56,031 nucleotides of DNA, taken from positions 1 to 56,031 of the forward strand of contig PZPB01000011.1 of assembly GCA_003045865.1 (NCBI GenBank), read 5' to 3'. The notes beneath the pieces are model-generated. The model did no database searches. It was not told where the DNA came from and saw nothing but the letters and a program-made list of their open reading frames with translations. Shown here in pieces: positions 33,660 through 44,026 of this stretch (within the stretch, counting starts at the first letter, position 1; each line of letters begins with the position of its first letter). This DNA is from Bacteroidota bacterium (GTDB taxonomy: Bacteria; Bacteroidota; Bacteroidia; Flavobacteriales; Schleiferiaceae). The translations under genes and the position numbers were made by a program.

Positions 33660-34898
33660 ATGAGAAAATTTTCAAGCCTAATTGTCTTAGCAAGCATCGT
33701 TGCCTGCTCTAACAGCAATGCCACAGAGAACGCATCTACCGAAAGGGAAAGCCCTAAAAACACGGTAATTGTAGCCGCTAATAGTTTTGTAAATAGCAGT
33801 TTACCGAACCTAAATAAGGATAGCCTTAGCATGCCTGCTAATTCGTGGTTAGAATATGAAGTGAATATTGCCGAAGCCGGTCGCTACCGCCTAACTATAA
33901 ATGGACAAGCCGATACAAATGCCCGAGTTTGGATGGAAGATTACGTTAAAAATACCGACGGCCGTAGCTATAATATTAGTGGCGACCTCGCTTTCGCAGA
34001 TGGGCAAGCTTACGTGATTGGTTCTCCGCTAGATAGTGGCATGCACCCCATGCGTTTACATTTTAAAACGGGTACAACAAAAGTCGAAAGCATTGAATTC
34101 AAACTAATTAAGCGTCACGCCTCCACGCCTAAAAGCAGTACCCAAAAGATGGACGGCGATGAATGGCAACTCGTATGGAGTGATGAATTTGAGGGCGAAG
34201 GCTTACCCGATTCCACCAAGTGGAGCTACAATATTGGCAACTGGGGTTGGGGAAATAATGAGCCGCAATTTTACACCGATGCCAAGCTTAAAAATGCCCG
34301 TCAAGAAAACGGCAAGCTTATTATTGAAGCACATAAAAACGACGCGGGCTCTCCTTGGACTTCAGCGCGTTTAAGCACGCAAGGCAAAGAATCTTTTTTA
34401 TATGGTAAAATTGAATTTAGAGCGAAAGTTCCAGTAGGCCGCGGCACCTGGTCGGCAGGCTGGTTACTGGGCGATGAATATCGCGATGAAATCTCTTGGC
34501 CTTACTGTGGTGAAATTGATGTTTTAGAATGCGTAGGCTACGAAATAAACGACAGCACTGGCGACGGTATTAACCATGCCACTTGCCACACACGCGCCTA
34601 TTACTTTAAACAAGGCAATCAGATTGGCAACGAAATAGAAGTGCCAAACATGGACGGCGAATTTCATACCTATGCGGTAGAATGGTATCCTGATGTTATT
34701 TACGGATTGGTAGATGGCGAGCGCTATTTCACCTACGATAAAAATGCAAATGAACTTGAATGGCCCTTTTTCAAGCCACAGAATATTATCCTCAACCTGG
34801 CCGTTGGCGGAGGTTGGGGTGGTGCTAAAGGCATCGATCCACAATGGGAAAGCCACCAATACATTTTAGATTACGTGCGGGTTTATGAATTACACTAG
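33660..34898 (+). CDS. GH16 endo-beta-1,3-glucanase (laminarinase), lipoprotein
   Basis: A 412-residue protein. Signal peptide with possible lipobox (LIVLASIVAC, Cys16). Residues 35-150 form a CBM6/35-like sandwich (WLEYEVNIAEAGRYRLTING, GMHPMRLHFKTGTTKVESI). The GH16 domain (about 160-412) runs from WQLVWSDEFEGEGLPDSTKW to the catalytic stretch GEIDVLEC (nucleophile Glu285, Asp287, acid/base Glu290) and ends YILDYVRVYEL. The catalytic pattern without the beta-bulge Met is that of bacterial beta-1,3- or mixed-linkage glucanases. The next gene overlaps its end by 14 bp. Confidence 0.92.
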   Translation: MRKFSSLIVLASIVACSNSNATENASTERESPKNTVIVAANSFVNSSLPNLNKDSLSMPANSWLEYEVNIAEAGRYRLTINGQADTNARVWMEDYVKNTDGRSYNISGDLAFADGQAYVIGSPLDSGMHPMRLHFKTGTTKVESIEFKLIKRHASTPKSSTQKMDGDEWQLVWSDEFEGEGLPDSTKWSYNIGNWGWGNNEPQFYTDAKLKNARQENGKLIIEAHKNDAGSPWTSARLSTQGKESFLYGKIEFRAKVPVGRGTWSAGWLLGDEYRDEISWPYCGEIDVLECVGYEINDSTGDGINHATCHTRAYYFKQGNQIGNEIEVPNMDGEFHTYAVEWYPDVIYGLVDGERYFTYDKNANELEWPFFKPQNIILNLAVGGGWGGAKGIDPQWESHQYILDYVRVYELH

Positions 34899-36399
34899 AC
34901 TTACTAAATACTTCAAAATCTCTCTTGGGCTGGCTTTCCCTTTTTTAATTTTTGGCTGCCAAAACCCGGAGCAAATTGCCGATCAGCTTAGGGTAGAAAT
35001 CTATAACAGTTCTGCCGCGGGAGCAAAAATGGCCCAAGGTGAGCCCTTTGATTCAATTACAGAGTTTGGCATCGAAATCTTCCCTGAGCAGACTTTCCAA
35101 ACCATTGAAGGTTTTGGCGGCGCTTTTACCGAAGCGAGCAGCCACTTGCTCCAAAAAATGAGTGCCAATAAACGCAAGGAAGTTCTCGAAGCCTATTTCT
35201 CTAGCGATGCCGCCGCTTACAGCTTATGCCGCACGCACATCAACTCCTGCGATTTCTCTTTAAGTTCTTACGCTTACGCAGATGTGCCAGGAGATACCTT
35301 ATTGGAATCCTTTAGCATTGCGGTAGATCGCGATGATATTATTCCCACCATTAAGGAAGCACAAGCCATTTCTAAAAACGGCTTTAAAATTTTTGCTTCT
35401 CCTTGGACTGCTCCCACTTGGATGAAGGATAATCAAGCCTATTTCGGTGGAAAACTACTCCCCCAATATCGCTCGGTTTGGGCCAAGTATTTTTCTAAAT
35501 ATGCACAGGCTTACGCCGCAGAAGGCATTCCCATTTGGGGTTTCACAGTAGAGAACGAACCCTTAGGCAACGATGCTAACTGGGAAAGCATGCACTTTAC
35601 GCCTGAAGAAACTGCGGATTTTGTAACGAATTATCTCGGCCCGCAATTAGAGGCGGATAGCCTAGACATTAAAATTCTCGTTTACGATCAAAACCGCGGG
35701 GAAGAATTAGAGGAATGGGCCGATGTGCTTTTGCAAGATTCGCTTGCTTCACCGTATATCGCAGGTACCGCTGTTCATTGGTATACTAGTACTTACGATT
35801 GGTTTCCAAAATCACTACAACATACCCACGCCCTAGCGCCCAATAAAATGATTATCCAAACGGAAGCCTGTGTAGATGCCGAAATCCCTCATTGGCGAGA
35901 AGATGATTGGTACTGGCGCAAAGAAGCTACCGACTGGGGCTACGACTGGGCCAAGCCCGAAGATAAATACCTGCACACACCTTATGTTCCTGCTTACCGC
36001 TATGCCCGCGATATAATCGGCTGCTTAAATAATTGGGTGGCCGGTTGGGTCGATTGGAATATGGTCCTCGACAAACAAGGTGGCCCCAATCATGCAAAAA
36101 ACTGGTGTGTAGCGCCGGTATTAGTCGATACTATTAGCGATGAGGTATACTTCACACCGCTCTATTATATTCTCCGTCAGTTTAGTCAATTCATCCAGCC
36201 CCAAGCGAAACGCATTGGCTTTAGCTGTTCCGATGAAGCGCTATTACTTACTGCTGTGCAAAATCCTGATGAGAGTATTGTTGTGTATTTATTCAACACC
36301 GACGAACGTGCGAAAAGCTTTACCCTAAAAATTGGTGAGCGGGAAATCAAAACTTTAGTGCCCGCACAAGCACTGCAAAACCTAGTACTAAAACCCTAA
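34885..36399 (+). CDS. GH30 family glucanase/glucosidase
   Basis: A 504-residue protein with a signal peptide ending in GCQ (Cys25 lipobox). The GH30 (beta/alpha)8 barrel shows TFQTIEGFGGAFTEASSHLL at the start, acid/base Glu225 in GFTVENEPLG, nucleophile Glu327 in IIQTEACVDA, and a C-terminal beta-sandwich (VVYLFNTDERAKSFTL). In laminarin PULs the GH30 usually removes beta-1,6-linked glucose branches. That role is inferred here because GH16, GH17 and GH81 enzymes lie in the same operon. The subfamily cannot be set by eye. Confidence 0.9.
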   Translation: MNYTRLTKYFKISLGLAFPFLIFGCQNPEQIADQLRVEIYNSSAAGAKMAQGEPFDSITEFGIEIFPEQTFQTIEGFGGAFTEASSHLLQKMSANKRKEVLEAYFSSDAAAYSLCRTHINSCDFSLSSYAYADVPGDTLLESFSIAVDRDDIIPTIKEAQAISKNGFKIFASPWTAPTWMKDNQAYFGGKLLPQYRSVWAKYFSKYAQAYAAEGIPIWGFTVENEPLGNDANWESMHFTPEETADFVTNYLGPQLEADSLDIKILVYDQNRGEELEEWADVLLQDSLASPYIAGTAVHWYTSTYDWFPKSLQHTHALAPNKMIIQTEACVDAEIPHWREDDWYWRKEATDWGYDWAKPEDKYLHTPYVPAYRYARDIIGCLNNWVAGWVDWNMVLDKQGGPNHAKNWCVAPVLVDTISDEVYFTPLYYILRQFSQFIQPQAKRIGFSCSDEALLLTAVQNPDESIVVYLFNTDERAKSFTLKIGEREIKTLVPAQALQNLVLKP

Positions 36400-36409
36400 G
36401 ATTTTTTTA

Positions 36410-39400
36410 ATGTCTTCTAAAGCAGAAACAACTTTCCTTGGCTCCAACCCTATTCAACAAGCTCCCACTGAGGTAGATGGGGGATTTGTAGAAATTTCGG
36501 GTGAAAGTTATTACAAGATTTCTAACTACCACGCGATGGACCCCTTCTTTATGACCGTGGTGAGCCCCAGCGATCAGTGGCTTTTTATTGGCAGTAATGG
36601 CGGACTAACCGCGGGTAGAAAAAATGCGGAATCGGCTTTATTCCCCTATTATACCGACGATAAAATAATCGACAATGCGGAAAACACTGGTTCAAAAACC
36701 TTAATTAAAGTAAAGCGCGACGGACAAACCCAACTGTGGGAGGCCTTTTCGTTGCGCTCGGAAGGTTTATATCAGATACGCAGAAATATTTACAAAAACA
36801 GCCTCGGCAATAAGCTGCGCTTCGAAGAAATTAATGAAAGCCTCGGTCTAAGTTTTAGCTATGAATGGTCTTTCAGCAATCGCTACGGCTTTATTAAAAA
36901 AAGCTGGCTTAAAAATTTAAGTTCTGATGCGGCCGAAATCGCCATTCTCGATGGTTTGCAAAATATTTTACCCTCGGGGGTAAATAGCGCTTTGCAAAGT
37001 GGTAGAAGCACTTTGGTAGATGCCTACAAGAAAAACGAAAAGGTAGCTGATTCCACTTTGGCCATTTTTAGCCTAAGTGCTCGTATTGTTGACAAAGCCG
37101 AACCTGCCGAAGCTTTAAGGGCCAATACAATTTGGTCTAGCGGCCTTGCGGCAGATGCGATTTTACTATCGAATTTGCAATTGGATAAATTCCGTCGTGG
37201 CACTACCATTGAAAACGAAAGCTTTATCAAGGCTACTAAAGGTGCTTATTTTATTCATAGCCAGTTTAGCATGCCTGCTAATGAAGAGAAGCATTGGCTT
37301 TGTGTGGCAGAACTCAATATGTCTAGCGCCCAAGTTGCGCAACTAAGAGAAGAGCTTAAAAACGAAAGTGCCCTAGTCGCCAATTTAGAAGCAGAAATTG
37401 CTGCCGATTCTCTCAAGCTAAAAAAACTAGTAGGCTTAGCCGATGGCTTACAAAGCAGCAAAGACAAACTAATTAGCACTCGTCATTACAGCAATGTTTT
37501 GTTTAATATTATGCGTGGTGGTATTTTCGAAGGCCTTTACCTGCTTAGTAAAAACGACCTATTAAAGTACTTCAATATTGTAAACCATAAGCTAAGTATT
37601 GCCTATGCTTCCTTTTTCGATAGCCTAGATGAGCAGCTTAGTTATAGCAGTTTAGTTGCGAAGGCCAAAGAAACAGGCAACAGCGATTTAACCCGCATTT
37701 GCCGCGAATATTTACCGCTATCTTTCAGTCGCCGCCATGGAGACCCGAGCCGCCCTTGGAATTATTTCAGCATCGAAAACCTCGACCAAGACGGCAATCG
37801 CATTATCAACTACGAAGGAAACTGGCGCGATATTTTTCAAAACTGGGAAGCGCTTAGCTATTCCTTCCCCCTTTATATCGAAGGCATCATTGCCAAATTT
37901 GTGAACGCATCTACGCTGGACGGTTATAACCCTTATCGCATTTCTAAAAACGGTATCGATTGGGAAGTAATTGAAGAGCACGACCCATGGTCATTTATTG
38001 GCTATTGGGGCGATCATCAGATTATTTATCTGCAAAAGCTCCTCGAACATTCGGCCGCACATTACCCTAACAAACTGCAGGAAATGCTGTCGGAAGAATC
38101 CTTCGTTTACGCCAATGTTCCTTACCGTATAAAATCCTATTCAGAAATAGTACGAGATTCTAGCGACACTATTGATTTCGATCACGATTTAGAAAAAACA
38201 ATCCAAGGCCGCGTAGAGGCGGTGGGTAGCGATGGTCGCTTGGCTTGGGATGAATCTCAAAATATAATTAAAGCGAATTTGGCGGAGAAAATCCTCCTAA
38301 CCGCTTTAACTAAACTCTATAACTTTATTCCCGAAACTGGCATTTGGCTTAATACCCAAAGACCGGAATGGAATGACGCCAACAATGCCCTTGTAGGCGA
38401 TGGCGTAAGCATGGTTACGCTTTACTATTTACGTCGCTTTATTGCCTTCAACAGCAAGCTCTTTAGTAAGTCTAGCCAAAGTACTTTTGCTTTACATAGC
38501 CCGCTTTACAATTTAACCGCTAACGTTTTAAAGACTTTCCAAGAGCATAAAGATTCCCTTGGTAAACCATTTAGTGCGCAAGAACGTCGCGCTGTTTGCG
38601 ACAGTCTCGGTTATGCGGGCGATCGCTATCGCGCTCTTGCCTATTCTGGTTTAGGGGGCGAAAAACAAGAAATTGATAAGCAAGATATTCTCAATTTATT
38701 TGATTTGGCCTTAACCTATATCGATGATGCCATTACTAAAAACCGTCGCACCGATGGTCTTTATCATGCCTATAATTTAATTGACTTTAGCGAAAATAGC
38801 GTAGAGGTTTCCAATCTCTACGAAATGTTAGAAGGGCAAGTGGCGGCTTTAAGCACCGATAATTTAAAGGCAGAAGAAGCCCTGCGTGTACTGGACAAAT
38901 TAAAGCAAAGTGCAATGTACCGTGCCGATCAATATAGCTATATGCTATACCCAGATCGAACCTTAGCGCCTTTTATCGATAAAAATAATATCCCTGCTAG
39001 TTTTGTAGAAGCTTCTGCTTTAATCAAGGCCATGCACGCCCAGGGCAATCAAAGCATTGTAGAAATTGGAGGATCGGGATCCTATCATTTTAATGGCGAC
39101 CTGAGCAATGCCAAAGATTTAGAAGCACGTATAAACCAGCTAGCCCAGTCTCCTTGGGCAGAACTTGCTCAAGCAGAAGCTAATTCTTTGTTGGAGCTTT
39201 TTGAAGAGATCTTTAATCACCGCGCTTTTACAGGCCGATCGGGAACCTTTTACGGTTACGAGGGCCTAGGCAGTATTTACTGGCACATGGTTTCTAAACT
39301 TCTCTTAGCCGTGCAAGAGAATATTTTTAAAGGTAAAGCCGAGCAGGCTGATCCTAAAGTTATGGGGGCCTTAATCGATCATTACTACGAGATTAGAGCG

Positions 39401-39862
39401 GGAATTGGGGCTAATAAAAACCCGAAATTGTACGGCGCCTTCCCCACCGACGCTTACTCGCATACTCCTTCTAATGCTGGGGTTCAGCAGCCTGGCATGA
39501 CCGGACAGGTAAAAGAAGACGTGTTAAATCGCTGGGCGGAATTAGGACTAAAAGTGCAGAATGGACAATTAGACATTGCACCTTTCTTTATGCATCCCGA
39601 CGAGTTTAATAGTACCGCAAGCACCTTTGACTATGTAGATGCTTTGGGTGAATTTCAAAGTATTGCGCTAAAAGAAGGTCAAATGGCTTTCAGCTATTGT
39701 GGTGTACCTATTATTTACCAATCTGGCGCAAGCTACCAGCTTACTATTTTCTATGCCAATGGCGAGCAAGAATCAAGTACAGAAGCTAGTTTAAGCCTGG
39801 AATTAAGCCAAGGTATATTTAGCCGCAGTGGCCAAATAAATCGTATTGAATTAAGCTTTTAA
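36410..39862 (+). CDS. GH149-like beta-1,3-oligoglucan phosphorylase (cytoplasmic)
   Basis: A 1150-residue protein with no signal peptide. N-terminal sandwich (NYHAMDPFFMTVVSPSDQWL, FIGSNGGLTAGRKNAESALF), a helical linker, then an (alpha/alpha)6 domain with RPEWNDANNALVGDGVSMVT; Asp656 corresponds to the general acid of GH94-type phosphorylases. Later come GSGSYHFNGDLSNAKDLEAR and QPGMTGQVKEDVLNRWAELG. Size, domain order and PUL context fit GH149 better than the shorter GH94 cellobiose phosphorylases. It would split beta-1,3-glucan oligomers with phosphate to glucose-1-phosphate, saving ATP. The family number is inferred; GH161 or a new GH94-related family is possible. Confidence 0.8.
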   Translation: MSSKAETTFLGSNPIQQAPTEVDGGFVEISGESYYKISNYHAMDPFFMTVVSPSDQWLFIGSNGGLTAGRKNAESALFPYYTDDKIIDNAENTGSKTLIKVKRDGQTQLWEAFSLRSEGLYQIRRNIYKNSLGNKLRFEEINESLGLSFSYEWSFSNRYGFIKKSWLKNLSSDAAEIAILDGLQNILPSGVNSALQSGRSTLVDAYKKNEKVADSTLAIFSLSARIVDKAEPAEALRANTIWSSGLAADAILLSNLQLDKFRRGTTIENESFIKATKGAYFIHSQFSMPANEEKHWLCVAELNMSSAQVAQLREELKNESALVANLEAEIAADSLKLKKLVGLADGLQSSKDKLISTRHYSNVLFNIMRGGIFEGLYLLSKNDLLKYFNIVNHKLSIAYASFFDSLDEQLSYSSLVAKAKETGNSDLTRICREYLPLSFSRRHGDPSRPWNYFSIENLDQDGNRIINYEGNWRDIFQNWEALSYSFPLYIEGIIAKFVNASTLDGYNPYRISKNGIDWEVIEEHDPWSFIGYWGDHQIIYLQKLLEHSAAHYPNKLQEMLSEESFVYANVPYRIKSYSEIVRDSSDTIDFDHDLEKTIQGRVEAVGSDGRLAWDESQNIIKANLAEKILLTALTKLYNFIPETGIWLNTQRPEWNDANNALVGDGVSMVTLYYLRRFIAFNSKLFSKSSQSTFALHSPLYNLTANVLKTFQEHKDSLGKPFSAQERRAVCDSLGYAGDRYRALAYSGLGGEKQEIDKQDILNLFDLALTYIDDAITKNRRTDGLYHAYNLIDFSENSVEVSNLYEMLEGQVAALSTDNLKAEEALRVLDKLKQSAMYRADQYSYMLYPDRTLAPFIDKNNIPASFVEASALIKAMHAQGNQSIVEIGGSGSYHFNGDLSNAKDLEARINQLAQSPWAELAQAEANSLLELFEEIFNHRAFTGRSGTFYGYEGLGSIYWHMVSKLLLAVQENIFKGKAEQADPKVMGALIDHYYEIRAGIGANKNPKLYGAFPTDAYSHTPSNAGVQQPGMTGQVKEDVLNRWAELGLKVQNGQLDIAPFFMHPDEFNSTASTFDYVDALGEFQSIALKEGQMAFSYCGVPIIYQSGASYQLTIFYANGEQESSTEASLSLELSQGIFSRSGQINRIELSF

Positions 39863-39896
39863 TTTCACTGAAAGGCTCTTAAAATAACTATTGCTT

Positions 39897-42800
39897 ATGT
39901 CTAAAATTTATCAGCGCTTAACGCAGATTTTCATCTTGACCTTATTGGTCCAATTATCAGCGGTAGCGCAGGTGGTAAACGTGGGCAGTGGTAGCTATAC
40001 CACTACTTTTCCAGGTACCGATGCCGCCGGTAGAAATGGTTATCCCTCGGGGACACCCTTTGTGGTGGGCAACGCCGCTAACCGTCCCGTACCCACCAAC
40101 GACTGGTGGTCGGATAAAGTTAAAAATGCGCATTCTAGCAACCTGTTTAACTATCCCTTTACGGAGAAAACCCTCAACAGTGGTTTGGTTTTAACCTACA
40201 TTCCTTGGGGACCAATTGATAATATCGAACCCGTAAAAGTAGGCTTGAACGGTCTTAATGCCAGTGCGGCAAATATTTCCGATTTCAGCGATTGGACTAT
40301 TACCATGCAGTGGAAAAATGGCACGAAACAAATGGAAGCCACCACGGGTATAGGAATGCCTTTTGTTTACTTTACCAAAGATTCGGCGAGCACGGTAGAA
40401 ATTACCGCCGATCAAGGAACAGCCACCATTCATAATGAGATTCTTATTATAGAAAATTTACGTAACGGTGCCGACTTCGCGGTTTATGCTCCAAGTGGTA
40501 GTGTTTGGACCCAAAGTGGCAATGTTTACAGCTCTAGCTTAAACGGCGAAAATTACTGGTCTTTGGCCTTCTTGCCTTTGAGCTCCAGCAATCTATTAAC
40601 CGCGGCCACCAGCTTTCAACAGTACGCTTATGTTTTCCCTACGGGTACCACCAGTTCTTACTCTTACGATGAAACCACTAGTGAAGTAACCACGGTTTTT
40701 AATGTTCAAACTAGCGTTAAGGAAGGTACATCCAGCAATATGCTACTCGGGCTTTTACCGCATCAGTGGGCTAATTTAGGCAGCGGAAGCGTAAATACTT
40801 CCCACGTTTACAATACCGTAAGAGGGCAGTTAAAAATGATGGCGGGCAATACTTTTAGCACAGTGAATACCTTTTACGGCATTCTTCCTACCCTGCCTTA
40901 TATCGACTTTTACAGTCCTACTTTCAGTCCCGCTAAGATGAATACCAAGATTAAGCTTTTGGAAAACGAAGGACTGGCCACTTGGACCGATTCGTACAAT
41001 GAAGGTCAAGCCATGAATCGTTTAATTCAAACAGCTCGGGTGGCTGAAATTAGCGGTGATACCGTAGCTTTAAATAAAATAGTAAGCACCATTAAAGGTC
41101 GTTTAGAAGATTGGTTAAAAGCCAATAGTGGTGAGGTAGCTTTCTTATTTTATTACAATCAAACTTGGTCGGCTATGCTAGGCTATCCTGCTGGTCACGG
41201 CCAAGATGTGAATATTAATGATCACCATTTCCACTGGGGCTATTTCATCCATGCGGCCGCCTTTTTAGAGCAGTATGATGCGGGTTGGAAAAACCAGTGG
41301 GGCGATATGATTAATCTTTTAGTGCGTGATGCCGCGAGCAGCAATCGCCAAGATAACCTCTTCCCTTACTTACGAAATTTTAGTCCTTATGCCGGGCATT
41401 GCTGGGCTAATGGCTTTGCTACTTTCCCGCAAGGAAACGACCAAGAGTCGACTTCGGAAAGTATGCAGTTTAACTCCTCACTTATTCACTGGGGAGAAGT
41501 TACGGGCAACGATTCCATACGCGATTTAGGTATTTACCTCTATACCACCGAGCAAGCAGCGGTGGAAGAATATTGGTTTGATATGTACAACCGCAATTTC
41601 GCCAGTAGTCAACAATACTCCTTAGTATCGAGAGTATGGGGAAACAGCTATGACAACGGCACCTTTTGGACGGCAGACATCGCCGCTTCTTACGGTATTG
41701 AGATGTACCCTATTCACGGTGGATCACTTTACTTAGGACACAATGTTTCCTATGTAGATCAGCTTTGGGCAGAAATTGAGCAGAACACTGGTATCTTAAC
41801 CAATGACCCCAATGTGAATTTATGGCATGATGTAAAGTGGAAATACCTCTCCTTTACCGATCCGCAAAAAGCCATAACTATGTACGATTCTTATCCCGAA
41901 AGAAACTTGAAGTTCGGGATTTCAGATGCACAAACCTATCACTGGTTGCACAGTATGAATGTTTTAGGCGAGGTTAGCACAGCTATTACTTCTAACCACC
42001 CCTTAGCAGCCGCCTTTAATAATAATGGAACCATTATTTATGTTGCCCAAAATTATGGCAACGATAGTATTGTGGTAAACTTCTCCGATGGTTTTAACTT
42101 AGATGTGCCCGGACATAAACTAGTAACTAGCATTGATGTAGATGTAGACGGCGTATTAAGCACAAGCTTTACCCGTGCTTATCCAGGCGGATCTGTAGAT
42201 CTGGACGTTGTAACTTCGGGAATGGGCATTGTTTCTAAGGTAGAGTTTTACCAAGAAGATGTGCTTATTGGCACCAGCAATAGCGCTCCTTATAGAGTTA
42301 CCGCCGACAGTTTGCAAGTTGGGGTGCATAATTTCTATGCTCGTGTTTACGAGGGAAATACCAATTATGCTCTTACCAATTTAGTAAGCGTACAAGTAGG
42401 AGAGCAATATGCTTATTCTGGCATTCCAACTCCAATTCCAGGATCATTTGAAGCAGGACATTACGATGTTTTTGAAGGCGGTAATGGCAATGGTATCGCA
42501 TACCAAGACCTCAGCGCCAATAATAACGGCGACTTCCGTCCTTTAGAAGACGTAGACGCTGAACTAAACCAAAGCGAAGGTGCCGTGGTAGGATGGATTT
42601 CGGCCGGTGAATGGTTAGAATACACCGTAGACGTGCAAACCGCCGGTGAATATAAATTAGAAATGCGCTATGCCTGCGGTAATTCAGCCGGTGGCGGTCC
42701 TTTGCGCATAGAATCAGACGGCGATCTTGTTTTTAGTGGTATTGGCGTAAACAACACCAATGGTTGGAACACTTGGGCTACCAAAACCGTGACCGGCATT

Positions 42801-44015
42801 CCTCTTAAAAGTGGCGAGCAAGTAATGCGCATTCATTTTGAAAGCGGTGAAGTAAACGTAGGTAAGTTCACTTGGACCTACGAAGGCCCGCTTAGTTATG
42901 TTCAAGCTGTCGCTGATGCGGGAGCAAATCAAATTCTATTGCTACCCCAAAGCACCGCTACTTTAGACGGTAGTGCCAGTTCTAGCCCATCAGGCGGAAG
43001 CCTAAATTACCAATGGACCCAAATTTTTGGCCCCAGCATCGTAAACCTGGCGAGTGCCCAATCTGCGACAAGCGCAATAAGTGGTTTGCAAGAAGGCGTT
43101 TACCTTTTTGAATTAGAGGTTACCAATGGCAGCAGTAGAGATATTGACCAAGTTTATGTAATTTCTAGCAATAGCAGCAATGTGCCACCTACCGTTTCCT
43201 TAATCAGTCCTTTAAACGGCAGTGTTTACCTTACGGGAGAAGTGTTAGACTTCAATAGTATTGCTAATGACCTGAACGATAGCGTGCTAAGAGTTGATTT
43301 CTACCTCGATGGTATTCTGCTAGGTAGCGATAATCAAGCGCCCTTTACTATGGCGTGGAATGCCGCTCAAGGGCAGAAGACTTTAGAAGCAGTGGCTTTC
43401 GATAGCTTTGGCGATTCAGCCACTTCGAATGTGGTAAACTTTACGGTAGACCCCGCGCCACCTTGCCGTAATTTATCGTCAAATGGCGATTTCTATTACG
43501 AGTTTTCCGATGATGATAATAATCCTACCATCACCTTTATCCCGACCATTGCGGGTATGGGCAGTCCGACCTGTATTTTATACATCGGCACCGACCCGGG
43601 CGCTTTGCCTGGTTATAATGTAACACCTAATCAGCCTTTTAGAATAACGGCTAGCAAGGGCACGCGTTTGTATTTCTACTATACTTACACCCATCCTAAT
43701 GGCGGTGAAAGAAATAATGCCGGCAGTAAAGATGTATATTTAGTGGGCAGCTGTCAGAATATAAGTTTAGAAGAGCAATTAGCTTTAAATGAAATTCAGT
43801 ATTACCCCAATCCGGTAAGTGATTTCCTTAACCTTGAGTTAGGCGAAGGCCAACAAGAAGTATCCATTTTTAACGTGAATGGGCAACTATTGCAAAATCT
43901 TAGCTTAGATGGAGGGTTTAATATAATTGATATGCGTTCTTTCCAAGCGGGTTTTTATATGTTAAGAATTCAACAAGGAGCAGAGGTAAGAAACCTGCGT
44001 TTGATTGTGGAATAA
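39897..44015 (+). CDS. GH81 endo-beta-1,3-glucanase with CBMs and T9SS domain
   Basis: About 1372 residues from ATG 39897 (an in-frame TTG at 39891 is less likely). Signal peptide to about 25. The GH81 domain (about 40-735) includes RPVPTNDWWSDKVKNAHSSN and the catalytic GNDQESTSESMQFN (Glu517/Glu521), plus NINDHHFHWGYFIHAAAFL. Then an Ig-like domain (about 740-830), a CBM6-like domain (GWISAGEWLEYTVDVQTAGE), a PKD-like domain (YVQAVADAGANQILLLPQST), an Ig-like domain and a module of about 95 residues (DFYYEFSDDDNNPTITFIP) that may be CBM56-like. A T9SS type A domain ends it (YYPNPVSDFLNLEL). It should be secreted and act on long beta-1,3-glucan chains. Confidence 0.92.
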   Translation: MSKIYQRLTQIFILTLLVQLSAVAQVVNVGSGSYTTTFPGTDAAGRNGYPSGTPFVVGNAANRPVPTNDWWSDKVKNAHSSNLFNYPFTEKTLNSGLVLTYIPWGPIDNIEPVKVGLNGLNASAANISDFSDWTITMQWKNGTKQMEATTGIGMPFVYFTKDSASTVEITADQGTATIHNEILIIENLRNGADFAVYAPSGSVWTQSGNVYSSSLNGENYWSLAFLPLSSSNLLTAATSFQQYAYVFPTGTTSSYSYDETTSEVTTVFNVQTSVKEGTSSNMLLGLLPHQWANLGSGSVNTSHVYNTVRGQLKMMAGNTFSTVNTFYGILPTLPYIDFYSPTFSPAKMNTKIKLLENEGLATWTDSYNEGQAMNRLIQTARVAEISGDTVALNKIVSTIKGRLEDWLKANSGEVAFLFYYNQTWSAMLGYPAGHGQDVNINDHHFHWGYFIHAAAFLEQYDAGWKNQWGDMINLLVRDAASSNRQDNLFPYLRNFSPYAGHCWANGFATFPQGNDQESTSESMQFNSSLIHWGEVTGNDSIRDLGIYLYTTEQAAVEEYWFDMYNRNFASSQQYSLVSRVWGNSYDNGTFWTADIAASYGIEMYPIHGGSLYLGHNVSYVDQLWAEIEQNTGILTNDPNVNLWHDVKWKYLSFTDPQKAITMYDSYPERNLKFGISDAQTYHWLHSMNVLGEVSTAITSNHPLAAAFNNNGTIIYVAQNYGNDSIVVNFSDGFNLDVPGHKLVTSIDVDVDGVLSTSFTRAYPGGSVDLDVVTSGMGIVSKVEFYQEDVLIGTSNSAPYRVTADSLQVGVHNFYARVYEGNTNYALTNLVSVQVGEQYAYSGIPTPIPGSFEAGHYDVFEGGNGNGIAYQDLSANNNGDFRPLEDVDAELNQSEGAVVGWISAGEWLEYTVDVQTAGEYKLEMRYACGNSAGGGPLRIESDGDLVFSGIGVNNTNGWNTWATKTVTGIPLKSGEQVMRIHFESGEVNVGKFTWTYEGPLSYVQAVADAGANQILLLPQSTATLDGSASSSPSGGSLNYQWTQIFGPSIVNLASAQSATSAISGLQEGVYLFELEVTNGSSRDIDQVYVISSNSSNVPPTVSLISPLNGSVYLTGEVLDFNSIANDLNDSVLRVDFYLDGILLGSDNQAPFTMAWNAAQGQKTLEAVAFDSFGDSATSNVVNFTVDPAPPCRNLSSNGDFYYEFSDDDNNPTITFIPTIAGMGSPTCILYIGTDPGALPGYNVTPNQPFRITASKGTRLYFYYTYTHPNGGERNNAGSKDVYLVGSCQNISLEEQLALNEIQYYPNPVSDFLNLELGEGQQEVSIFNVNGQLLQNLSLDGGFNIIDMRSFQAGFYMLRIQQGAEVRNLRLIVE

Positions 44016-44026
44016 AAATTATTGAT

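Noticed and set aside
36410-39862. Cellobiose phosphorylase (GH94) assignment
   Set aside because: The protein is much longer than GH94 cellobiose phosphorylases and lies in a beta-1,3-glucan PUL; GH149-like fits better, though only a profile search can settle it.
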